6,516 nucleotides of DNA from Trueperaceae bacterium (lineage in GTDB: Bacteria; Deinococcota; Deinococci; Deinococcales; Trueperaceae). The DNA is taken from the NCBI GenBank assembly GCA_029210865.1, contig JARGGE010000162.1:1-6516 (forward strand), given 5' to 3'. The translations under genes were made by a program, and so were the position numbers. Below, in pieces: positions 1 through 5,897 of the stretch (position 1 is its first letter; every line of letters begins with the position of its first letter). The notes beneath the pieces were generated by a model that was not told the DNA's origin, ran no database searches, and saw nothing but the letters and a program-made list of their open reading frames with translations.

Positions 1-311
1 AGCGCCGTTGGGGCTACTACGTCGTCCCGGTCGTGGTGGGCGACCGCTTCGTCGCGCGCTTCGACGGCCGCGTCGAGGACCGGCGCCTGCGGCTCGACGG
101 CTGGTGGTGGGAGGTCGCCGAGGGCGAGCGCGTCGCGTTCGGCGAAGCCCTCGAGGCCGGGCTGGCGCGCTTCTTGGCCTACCTCGGCGTCGAGGGCGTC
201 GCCCTGCCGCGCGGCCTCGGTCGGACCGCCCGCGCCGTCTGGCGCGGCGGGGTGGCGCGCGTCCCCGAGTGGAGGCCGGCGGCTCCGTCGCCGGCGGCGG
301 TGCCCGCGTGA
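1..311 (+). CDS. YcaQ/AlkZ-type winged-helix DNA glycosylase family protein, C-terminal part (partial)
   Basis: The 3' end of a gene that begins before the window; the reading frame starts at base 3 and ends at TGA 309-311, leaving about 102 visible residues. The first residues, RRWGYYVVPVVVGDRFVARF, followed by a conserved Trp-rich strand (LDGWWWE), match the C-terminal region of the winged-helix family PF06224 (YcaQ/AlkZ), whose studied members unhook DNA interstrand crosslinks and remove alkylated bases. The assignment is from recalled family pattern. The QxQ-type catalytic motif of this family lies upstream, so activity cannot be judged here. The final residues (about 20) are Ala/Pro-rich and look like an unstructured tail. 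The stop overlaps the lysZ start by four bases (GTGA), which suggests a shared transcript, although the function is unrelated to lysine synthesis. Other winged-helix DUF1006-like proteins without proven glycosylase activity are the main alternative. Confidence 0.72.
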   Translation, partial: RRWGYYVVPVVVGDRFVARFDGRVEDRRLRLDGWWWEVAEGERVAFGEALEAGLARFLAYLGVEGVALPRGLGRTARAVWRGGVARVPEWRPAAPSPAAVPA

Positions 312-1165
312 GCGCGCCCGCGCCCGCAGGCGCGCGCGGCGCACCGCCGACCGAGGACCGGCCGATCGTCGTCAAGGTCGGCGGCGCCGAGGGGGTCGAC
401 CTCGACGCGGTGGCCACCGACGTCGCCGAGCTGTGGGTCGAGGGGCGCCGGGTGGTCCTCGTGCACGGTGGCAGCGCCGAGACCAACCGGATCGCCGAGG
501 CGCTCGGGCATCCGCCGCGTTTCGTCACCTCGCCGAGCGGGCACGTCAGCCGCTACACCGACCGCGCCACCCTCGAGGTGTTCGAGATGGTCTACGCGGG
601 CAAGGTGAACAAGGGCCTGGTCGAGCGCCTGCAGCGGCGCGGCGCGCCGGCGGTCGGGCTCTCCGGCCTCGACGGGCGGCTCTTCGAGGGGCGCCACAAG
701 CGCAGCGTCCGCAGCGTCGAGGGGGGCAAGACGATCGTGCTGCACGGCGACCACACGGGCACCGTCGACCGCGTGAACGTCCACCTGCTGCTTCTCCTGC
801 TCGGCCACGGCTACCTGCCGGTGCTGACGCCCCCCGGCGCCTCCGAGGAGGGGGTGGCGATCAACGTCGACGGCGACCGGGCCGCTGCGGCCGTCGCCGT
901 CGCGCTGGGCGCCGAGGCCTTGCTGCTGCTCTCGAACGTGCCCGGGTTGCTCGCGCGCTTCCCGGACCCGTCGTCGCTCATCGACCACGTCCCCGCCGCT
1001 GACGTCCGCCGCTTCCTCGACGTCGCCGAGGGGCGCATGAAGAAGAAGGTGCTCGGCGCGGCCGAGGCCGTGGCCGGTGGGGTGCGGCGCGTGGTGCTCG
1101 GTGACGCCCGCACCGCGACGCCGGTGCGCGACGCGCTCGGCGGGCGCGGTACCGTGGTCGCTTGA
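308..1165 (+). CDS. lysZ: [LysW]-aminoadipate kinase (LysZ)
   Basis: A 285-residue amino-acid kinase of the ArgB/LysZ family, which phosphorylates the side-chain carboxylate of alpha-aminoadipate (possibly also glutamate) carried on the C-terminus of LysW, in the cytoplasm. Visible motifs are the nucleotide/phosphate loops VVKVGG (21-26) and LVHGGSAETN (51-60), the SGHVSRYTD segment (77-85) that I associate with LysZ rather than classical ArgB, the INVDGD stretch in the C-terminal half, and a Lys-rich GRMKKKV segment near the C-terminus that is typical of ATP binding in the family. GTG 308 is the only start codon between the previous gene's stop and the conserved VVKVGG. It gives about 18 extra Ala/Pro-rich residues at the N-terminus compared with the usual start. 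No good Shine-Dalgarno is seen, so translation is probably coupled to the upstream gene through the GTGA overlap. ArgB (acetylglutamate kinase) is the alternative, but the following lysJ and lysK genes favour LysZ. Confidence 0.9.
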   Translation: MSAPAPAGARGAPPTEDRPIVVKVGGAEGVDLDAVATDVAELWVEGRRVVLVHGGSAETNRIAEALGHPPRFVTSPSGHVSRYTDRATLEVFEMVYAGKVNKGLVERLQRRGAPAVGLSGLDGRLFEGRHKRSVRSVEGGKTIVLHGDHTGTVDRVNVHLLLLLLGHGYLPVLTPPGASEEGVAINVDGDRAAAAVAVALGAEALLLLSNVPGLLARFPDPSSLIDHVPAADVRRFLDVAEGRMKKKVLGAAEAVAGGVRRVVLGDARTATPVRDALGGRGTVVA

Positions 1166-1193
1166 GGCCCGATCCCAACCATCCATTCGAAGC

Positions 1194-1199
1194 GAGGAG
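1194..1199 (+). promoter_or_regulatory. Shine-Dalgarno sequence of lysJ
   Basis: GAGGAG lies seven bases before GTG 1207. This spacing decides the lysJ start in favour of 1207. The alternative is a TTG at 1162 that overlaps the lysZ stop and would add 15 poorly conserved-looking residues. Confidence 0.75.
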
Positions 1200-1206
1200 C
1201 ACCACC

Positions 1207-2391
1207 GTGAGCACCCCCACCCCCAGCCCGACCGCCGACCTCCTCGCCCGCGACGCCCGCCACGCGTCCGGGCTCTGGGCCCCCGACGTGGCGTTCGTCC
1301 GCGGCGAGGGTGCCTGGCTCTGGGACGCCGACGGCAAACGCTACCTCGACGCGATGGCGGGCATCGCCGTCGCCAGCGTCGGCCACGCCAACGAGCGCTT
1401 GGTTGAGGCGCTCGCCGCCCAGGCGCGGCGGCTGATCGTGTGCCCGCAGAACCTGGCCAACGACGTGCGCACCGAGTTCGTCGAGGCGCTGTTCGCGCAC
1501 CTGCCGGCGCCGCTCGAGCGGGTCTTCTTGACGAACTCGGGCGCCGAGGCCAACGAGGCGGCGCTGAAGTGGGCGTTCGCCGCCACCGCGCGGCGGCGCG
1601 TGGTGGCGGCCAAGCGCGGCTTCGCCGGCCGCACGCTCGGCGCGTTGGCGATGACCTGGGAAGCGAAGTACCGCAAGCCCTTCGAGCCGCTCGCGGTGCC
1701 GGTCGACTTCGTGCGCTTCGACGACGCCGCCGAGCTCGAGGCCGCGGTGGGCGACGAGACCGCGATGATCTGGCTCGAGCCGGTGCAGGGCGAGGGGGGC
1801 GTGCACCCGGCCAGCGCCACGTACCTGCGGCGGGCGCGCGAGCTCGCCGACGCCCATGGGGCGCTGCTCGGCTTCGACGAGATCCAGTGCGGCGTCGGGC
1901 GCACGGGGCGCTTCCTCGCGAGCGAGCACGCCGGCGTCGTCCCCGACCTGCTCGTGCTCGCGAAGGGGCTCGCAGGGGGCGTGCCGATCGGGGCGCTCGT
2001 CATGACCGAGGCGGTGGCGCGCGCGATGCCGGCCGGCGGGCACGGGACGACCTTCGGGGGCAACCCGCTCGCGGCCGCGGCCGGGCTCGCCGTGCTCCAG
2101 GAGCTCGACGAGCGCGGCCTGATCGCCCACGCCGCGGCGATGGGCGCGCGGTTCAAGGCCGGCATCGAGGCGCTCGGCAGCGACCGGGTCCGCGAGGTCC
2201 GCGGGCTCGGGCTCATGCTCGGCGTCGAGCTCAAGGAGAAGGCGGCCCCGGTGATCGCGGCGCTCCGCGAGGCGGGCCTCCTGACGATCAACGCCGGCGC
2301 CACCGTCGTCCGCTTCGTGCCGCCGCTCGTGATCACGCCCGAGCAGGTCGAGGAGGCGGTGGCGATCTTCGGTCGCGTCCTGCGCGCGTGA
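1207..2391 (+). CDS. lysJ: [LysW]-aminoadipate semialdehyde transaminase (LysJ)
   Basis: A 394-residue class-III, PLP-dependent aminotransferase of the ArgD/LysJ type, close to the roughly 395 residues I recall for Thermus LysJ. It converts LysW-bound aminoadipate semialdehyde to LysW-bound lysine with glutamate as amino donor. Visible motifs include TNSGAEANE (109-117, phosphate binding), LEPVQGEGG (190-198), FDEIQCGVGRTG (223-234) with Asp224 expected to bind the pyridine nitrogen, LAKGLAGG (251-258) with Lys253 as the Schiff-base lysine, and HGTTFGGNPLA (279-289). The start at GTG 1207 is chosen because GAGGAG sits seven bases upstream. The gene follows lysZ by 41 bp, and its stop overlaps the lysK start by four bases. 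Acetylornithine aminotransferase (ArgD) is very similar, and some enzymes serve both pathways. The neighbours support a lysine role, but dual use cannot be excluded. Confidence 0.9.
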   Translation: MSTPTPSPTADLLARDARHASGLWAPDVAFVRGEGAWLWDADGKRYLDAMAGIAVASVGHANERLVEALAAQARRLIVCPQNLANDVRTEFVEALFAHLPAPLERVFLTNSGAEANEAALKWAFAATARRRVVAAKRGFAGRTLGALAMTWEAKYRKPFEPLAVPVDFVRFDDAAELEAAVGDETAMIWLEPVQGEGGVHPASATYLRRARELADAHGALLGFDEIQCGVGRTGRFLASEHAGVVPDLLVLAKGLAGGVPIGALVMTEAVARAMPAGGHGTTFGGNPLAAAAGLAVLQELDERGLIAHAAAMGARFKAGIEALGSDRVREVRGLGLMLGVELKEKAAPVIAALREAGLLTINAGATVVRFVPPLVITPEQVEEAVAIFGRVLRA

Positions 2392-3482
2392 GCGCCGGCG
2401 CGACGCGCTTCGACCTGACGACGCGCGCGGGGGCGCATGCGCTGCTCGAGGCGGCGGTCGCCACGCCCAGCCCGAGCGGCGAGGAAGCTGCGGTCGTGCG
2501 CCTCCTGGTGGACGCGCTCGCGCCCTACGTCGACCGGACCTGGGTCGACGCGGCCGGCAACGCGCGCGCCGTGGCGGGCCACGGCGCGCGCGCGCTGGTC
2601 CTGCTGGGCCACGTCGACACGGTGCCCGGGTGGGTGCCGGTGCGGATCGAGAACGGCGTCCTGTACGGGCGCGGCAGCGTCGACGCCAAGGGGAGCGCGG
2701 TCGCGGCGGCGGTCGCGCTCGCGCGCTCGGGCCGCGCCGCCCGCGAGGCGTGGACGCTCCACTGGGTCGGCGCGGTGGAGGAGGAGGTGGCGAGCAGTTG
2801 CGGCGCGCGCCACCTCCTCACCGACCTGGGGCCGCCAGAGCGGATCGTGATCGGCGAGCCGAGCGGCGCCGACGCGATCACGCTCGGCTACAAGGGGCGG
2901 CTGCGGGTGCGGCTGCGCGCCCGTCGCGCGCTCGCCCACTCGGCCCGCGCCGACGCCACCGCTGCCGAGGCGTTGGTCGCGGCGTGGTCGCGGCTGCAGG
3001 CGTGGGTCGAGCAGGCGAACGCGTCCGTTGGCGCTGCCGGAGCGTTCGATCGGCTCCAGGTCTCGCTGGTGCAGGTGGCCTCCGCCGGCGACGGCCTCGA
3101 GGAGTGGGCCGACGGTGAGGTCGCCTTCCGGTTGCCCCCCACCTGGACGCCCGAGCGGCTGCGGGCCGCGCTCGCGGCCCTCGACCTGGGTCCTGGCGTC
3201 GAGGCGCAGGCGGACGCCGGTGAGGTCGCGGTGCGGGGGGCTCGCGACGGCGCGCTGGCGCGGGCCTTCCGGGTGGCCATCCGGACCTCGGGGACGCGGC
3301 CGACGACCAAGGTCAAGACCGGCACCAGCGACTGGAACGTCGTGGCGCCGGTCTGGGACGCCGACGTCGTCGCGTACGGACCGGGCGACGCGGCCCTGGA
3401 CCACACACCGAACGAGCACCTGCCGCTCGACGAGTTCGACCGGGCGGTCGCAGTGCTCGCTGCGGTCATCGGCGCGGCGTAG
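2388..3482 (+). CDS. lysK: [LysW]-lysine hydrolase (LysK, M20 metallopeptidase family)
   Basis: A 364-residue M20-family zinc/cobalt-dependent hydrolase, close to the family's usual length of about 350-360. It is expected to cut the bond between the LysW C-terminal glutamate and lysine, the last step of the pathway. Expected metal and catalytic residues are all present: His75 and Asp77 in LGHVDTVPG, the bridging Asp99 in GSVDAKGS, the Glu pair 131-132 in VGAVEEEVASS, Glu157 in IGEPSG and His339 in DHTPNEH. The GYKGRL motif (168-173) opens the dimerisation-domain half. GTG 2388 overlaps the lysJ stop (GTGA) with no clear Shine-Dalgarno, indicating translational coupling. ArgE/DapE-type deacylases are the alternatives; the VEEEV and YKG patterns and the lysZ-lysJ neighbours favour LysK. 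The gene ends at TAG 3480-3482, which lies in the loop of a hairpin. Confidence 0.9.
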   Translation: MSAGATRFDLTTRAGAHALLEAAVATPSPSGEEAAVVRLLVDALAPYVDRTWVDAAGNARAVAGHGARALVLLGHVDTVPGWVPVRIENGVLYGRGSVDAKGSAVAAAVALARSGRAAREAWTLHWVGAVEEEVASSCGARHLLTDLGPPERIVIGEPSGADAITLGYKGRLRVRLRARRALAHSARADATAAEALVAAWSRLQAWVEQANASVGAAGAFDRLQVSLVQVASAGDGLEEWADGEVAFRLPPTWTPERLRAALAALDLGPGVEAQADAGEVAVRGARDGALARAFRVAIRTSGTRPTTKVKTGTSDWNVVAPVWDADVVAYGPGDAALDHTPNEHLPLDEFDRAVAVLAAVIGAA

Positions 3483-3492
3483 CGCCGCGTCG
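3470..3492 (+). terminator. GC-rich hairpin at the end of lysK
   Basis: A 10-bp stem (3470-3479 with 3483-3492, one G-T wobble) encloses a three-base loop that is exactly the lysK TAG stop codon. It lies in the convergent zone between lysK and the ferredoxin gene, so it may stop transcription from either side. There is no run of T after it, so it is not a textbook intrinsic terminator. The structure is seen in the sequence; the terminator role is inferred. Confidence 0.4.
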
Positions 3493-3508
3493 CGTCACTC
3501 GCCGGTGC

Positions 3509-3745
3509 TCAGACCCCGGAGAGGTCGTAGTTCTTCTGGATGAACGACGTCCACTGCTCCGGGACGTCCTCCTCGGGGAAGATCGCCTGGACGGGGCAGG
3601 CCGGGACGCAGGCGCCGCAGTCGATGCACTCCTCGGGGTGGATGTAGAACTGGTCGTCGGCTTCGTAGATGCACTCGACCGGACAGACGTCGACGCACGC
3701 TTGGTCTTTGACCCCGATGCAGGGCTCGGCGATGATGTGGGGCAC
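3509..3745 (-). CDS. 7Fe ferredoxin ([3Fe-4S][4Fe-4S])
   Basis: A 78-residue acidic dicluster ferredoxin that would act as a soluble low-potential electron carrier. It closely resembles the Thermus thermophilus 7Fe ferredoxin as I recall it. The cysteine pattern matches Azotobacter FdI shifted by one: Cys9, Cys17 and Cys50 for a 3Fe-4S cluster, and Cys21, Cys40, Cys43 and Cys46 for a 4Fe-4S cluster, with Cys25 free. The first cluster motif, CIGVKDQACVDVCP, lacks the usual CxxCxxC arrangement, which supports a 3Fe cluster, and the second, CIDCGACVPACP, is complete. The start is GTG at 3743-3745, with a strong AGGAGG seven bases upstream; the protein begins MPHIIAEPC, as in relatives. The gene stands alone, converging on lysK with a 26-bp gap. 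No redox partner enzyme is visible nearby, so its partners are unknown. Confidence 0.95.
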   Translation of the reverse strand: MPHIIAEPCIGVKDQACVDVCPVECIYEADDQFYIHPEECIDCGACVPACPVQAIFPEEDVPEQWTSFIQKNYDLSGV

Positions 3746-3750
3746 GAGGC

Positions 3751-3758
3751 TCCCTCCT
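3751..3758 (-). promoter_or_regulatory. Strong Shine-Dalgarno of the ferredoxin gene
   Basis: AGGAGGGA on the minus strand ends five bases before the GTG start at 3745; its AGGAGG core is seven bases away. It is the best ribosome binding site in the window and fits a highly expressed ferredoxin despite the GTG start. Confidence 0.8.
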
Positions 3759-3777
3759 CACAACGGTGCACGCCGCG

Positions 3778-3792
3778 ACCCCCCTCGGGGGT
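3778..3792 (-). promoter_or_regulatory. C5/G5 hairpin in the ferredoxin leader
   Basis: A six-pair inverted repeat (3778-3783 with 3787-3792) has a three-base loop and abuts a second hairpin. On the minus strand it ends about 20 bases before the Shine-Dalgarno. It may protect the mRNA or modulate its translation; the role is inferred. Confidence 0.35.
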
Positions 3793-3812
3793 TCGCCGCC
3801 GGCGGCGGCGAA
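3792..3812 (-). promoter_or_regulatory. Nine-pair GC hairpin in the ferredoxin leader
   Basis: Perfect inverted repeat TTCGCCGCC / GGCGGCGAA (3792-3800 and 3804-3812) with a three-base spacer. With the adjacent hairpin it forms a tandem structure in the predicted 104-base ferredoxin leader. It could instead be an incidental result of high GC. Confidence 0.35.
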
Positions 3813-3831
3813 GGTGGGCTGGGTCGCACCA

Positions 3832-3854
3832 CCGAGGTGGCGCGCGCACCTCGG
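3832..3854. promoter_or_regulatory. Operator-like inverted repeat at the ferredoxin promoter
   Basis: Perfect 8-bp arms CCGAGGTG and CACCTCGG are separated by 7 bp, so arm centres lie 15 bp apart. The repeat begins two bases downstream of the predicted -10 element and covers the predicted transcription start of the ferredoxin gene. This is where a dimeric repressor would block transcription. No known regulator motif is recognised. It could also be an RNA hairpin at the 5' end of the leader. Confidence 0.4.
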
Positions 3855-3855
3855 C

Positions 3856-3885
3856 ATCATGACGGCTGACGCGCGCGGGCGTCAA
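3856..3885 (-). promoter_or_regulatory. Probable promoter of the ferredoxin gene
   Basis: On the minus strand TTGACG (3880-3885, 5 of 6 to the -35 consensus) is followed after 18 bp by CATGAT (3856-3861, 4 of 6 to the -10 consensus). Transcription would start near 3849, giving a leader of about 104 bases. The -10 box is one of the few AT-richer spots in the gap. Confidence 0.5.
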
Positions 3886-3972
3886 GGGGCGTGCGTCGCT
3901 TGCGCCGCGTCCAGGACGCGTCGTCTGGACGCTCGTGCGCAGGACTTCACCGACGCCCTCCATGCCCTCGGC

Positions 3973-3978
3973 TAGACT
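3973..3978 (+). promoter_or_regulatory. -10 element for a leaderless transcript of the next gene
   Basis: TAGACT (fits TAnnnT) ends eight bases before ATG 3987, so RNA synthesis would begin at or right next to the A of the start codon. No convincing -35 at a normal spacing and no Shine-Dalgarno is seen. Leaderless transcripts with a -10 so placed are known to be frequent in Deinococcus deserti; that this is one of them is inferred. Confidence 0.5.
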
Positions 3979-3986
3979 CTTACAGG

Positions 3987-5897
3987 ATGCTGACTCTGGA
4001 GCGCGTCGCGCTGGAACTGCTCGAGTTCAAGATCGATGCGCTGGTCAACCAGCGGGTCGTCCAGGGGGGCGTCCCCGCCCTGTGGGAGCTGCACCGCGTG
4101 ATCGACCGTGGGGCCTCGTCGCTCGACGCGGCGGAGCGGCAGCGCTTCCACGACGCGTCCCGTCGCTTGCGCGCGGTCGCCGAGATCCCGGCGCGGGGAA
4201 CGGCGCAGCGCGGCGACCTCGATTTGCTCACCCTGGGCGGCGCGGACGACGTCCGCGACCCGGCGGTCACCGGCGAGCTCCTGCTCGAGACCGACGCTCC
4301 CGACGCGCCGGCCGTGACGCGCGAGGCCCTCGAGGAGCAGCGCGCCTTGCGCGTCCTCGCCGAGCGCGTCGGGCGCGAGGATCTCGACGAGCTCGTCGCG
4401 AGCCTGGCCGCGGGTTGGCGGGCGGAGCGCGAGCGGCTCACACCTCGGCTCGTCTACGCCACCCTGCGCAACCTGGAGCGCTACGCGGACGCGCCCGAGC
4501 GCGCGCAGGCGGAGACCCTGCGCGGCTTCAAGGTCGTCGAACCGATGGCCGAGCTGCGCGATCCGCTGATCTCGTTGTCCGACCTCGATAGCCTCGCGGA
4601 GGTCGGCCGCGACCTGGTCGACCTGATCCTCGGGCTCGATCGCCCCGACGGCCGCTACCCGCACCTCGAGGTGCCCGAGGCGCAGGCGCTGCGCTTCGTG
4701 CGGGCGGTCGCGACCCGGGTGGCGCAGGACCCGTACGCGGGCAAGCTCTCCGCGATCGCCCGCAAGGGCCCCACCACCGGCGAGCTTCGCACCGCGATCC
4801 AGGAGCTATCGAAGGAGCGGCTGCCGGAGGCGCAACGCTCCGTCCTGCGGATCGACCTGGAGTCGCGCCTGAGCGAGGCGCTGGCCTTCGAGCGCCAACA
4901 GCGCCAGTCGTTCCAGCGCGACGTCGCCCGCAACCTCGAGGCCGTCCGGCTGCTCTTCGAGCGGCTCGAGGCGCGGCTGCCGGGACGCGTCGGCGGGAGC
5001 GGCGCGCCGACCCGGTTGGCCGGTGGCGTGCTCTTCGCCGTGGTGCCCGCCCTCCGCTGGGAACGGGTGCCGCGCGGCGCCGAGGCGCTCACCCTGCAGA
5101 TGGTGGGGCCGGTGCGCTTCACCCTGGGCGGTCACGCGATCGCGGTGATGGGGAGCGGCGACAGCCGCACGCTCTTCGTCGACGACGAGGCGCACCCGCT
5201 CGAGGCGTCCATGACCGTGCGGGCTGGCCGTGGCGACGTCCGGGTCGAGCGCGAAGGCGAGTACCTCCACGTCCGCTGGCGCGACGCGGGGCGCTCCGTC
5301 GCCGCCCGCCTCGCCGAGGCCCTGCTCCTGGCCCACGTCGTGACCCACGAGCGCCACGAGGCGCTCCTCGTGGTCCTGCAAACGATCGCGAACGTGCCCT
5401 CCGGGACCGCCGCCGACGTGGTCGCCCGGGCGGTGCAGGCAGCCGGCGCGGTCACGGCGGGCGCCCCGAGCCGGCGATCGGCGCTGGAGGGCCTCGTGCG
5501 GGGCGCCGCCAAGGCGACCACGATCGAGCTGCCAGACAACGTCGTGCTCGGGCTCGTGCAGCGGTTGCAGAGCGCCATGAGCACCGAACCGGGCGATCTG
5601 GCGGGGCTCCTCGAGCGCGAGGAGGAGGCCGAGGGCGTCGCGAACGCCATCGGCGACGACCCCATCACCGTCGACCTGAACGGGCTGCGCCTAACGGTGC
5701 GGCGCTACCGCGGCCGCAGCCGCGGTTCGGCGGCCGAGCAGCTCGTCGTCATGCTCCCGGGGCAGGTCGTATGCGCCTTCGCCAAGCTCGCCGTCGAGGC
5801 GGTGCCGGGCGGCGTGCTGGTGGCCGCCGCGGGCGACGGCGAGGTCGCGCTGCTCCTGCTGCGCGACCGGACGCTGCACACGCGGGCGGGCATCTGA
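3987..5897 (+). CDS. Uncharacterised 636-residue protein, helical N-terminal half and mixed C-terminal half
   Basis: I do not recognise this protein. It has no signal peptide and no clear transmembrane segment, so it is probably cytoplasmic. Residues 1-330 look almost wholly alpha-helical, beginning MLTLERVALELLEF, with charged amphipathic stretches and a likely coiled coil at about 287-331. A Gly/Pro-rich break at 332-346 leads to a beta-rich section (about 347-432, with GGHAIAVMGSGDSRTLFVDD as an example of strand-turn-strand pattern). A helical section (about 437-550) and a final beta-rich section (about 558-632) follow. There are no nucleotide-binding, zinc or obvious catalytic motifs, and only one cysteine (Cys596), which makes an iron-sulfur or redox role unlikely. 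ATG 3987 is chosen because the coding pattern degrades upstream and a -10 element sits just before it. Its stop overlaps the start of the dehydratase gene (TGATG), so the two are probably cotranscribed. A structural, scaffold or lineage-specific role is possible, but nothing in the sequence decides it. Confidence 0.85.
   Translation: MLTLERVALELLEFKIDALVNQRVVQGGVPALWELHRVIDRGASSLDAAERQRFHDASRRLRAVAEIPARGTAQRGDLDLLTLGGADDVRDPAVTGELLLETDAPDAPAVTREALEEQRALRVLAERVGREDLDELVASLAAGWRAERERLTPRLVYATLRNLERYADAPERAQAETLRGFKVVEPMAELRDPLISLSDLDSLAEVGRDLVDLILGLDRPDGRYPHLEVPEAQALRFVRAVATRVAQDPYAGKLSAIARKGPTTGELRTAIQELSKERLPEAQRSVLRIDLESRLSEALAFERQQRQSFQRDVARNLEAVRLLFERLEARLPGRVGGSGAPTRLAGGVLFAVVPALRWERVPRGAEALTLQMVGPVRFTLGGHAIAVMGSGDSRTLFVDDEAHPLEASMTVRAGRGDVRVEREGEYLHVRWRDAGRSVAARLAEALLLAHVVTHERHEALLVVLQTIANVPSGTAADVVARAVQAAGAVTAGAPSRRSALEGLVRGAAKATTIELPDNVVLGLVQRLQSAMSTEPGDLAGLLEREEEAEGVANAIGDDPITVDLNGLRLTVRRYRGRSRGSAAEQLVVMLPGQVVCAFAKLAVEAVPGGVLVAAAGDGEVALLLLRDRTLHTRAGI

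Noticed and set aside
8..307. Upstream extension of the lysZ frame to base 8
   Set aside because: The extension is Arg-rich and overlaps the glycosylase coding sequence in another frame, which carries the conserved RRWGYYV pattern.
179..1186. Long minus-strand open frame opposite lysZ
   Set aside because: Composition is His/Arg/Asp-rich without recognisable motifs, and it lies wholly opposite the well-supported lysZ and the end of the glycosylase gene.
1162..1206. TTG 1162 as the start of lysJ
   Set aside because: It would be coupled to the lysZ stop, but GTG 1207 has a well-placed GAGGAG and gives the usual family length.
1341..3419. A very long open frame on the minus strand opposite lysJ and lysK
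   Set aside because: Arg/Ala/Pro/Ser-rich translation with no domain pattern; it is a by-product of high GC at third codon positions of the plus-strand genes, whose motifs are unmistakable.
3946..3951. TTCACC as a -35 box for the unknown gene
   Set aside because: The spacer to the TAGACT element would be 21 bp, too long for a standard promoter.
3638..3975. Short plus-strand open frames opposite and upstream of the ferredoxin gene
   Set aside because: They overlap the ferredoxin gene or its control region and encode low-complexity Arg-rich peptides.
3746..3986. Possible small RNA or tRNA gene in the 241-bp gap
   Set aside because: No cloverleaf or conserved tRNA arms were seen; the structure present is explained as promoter, inverted repeats and leader hairpins.
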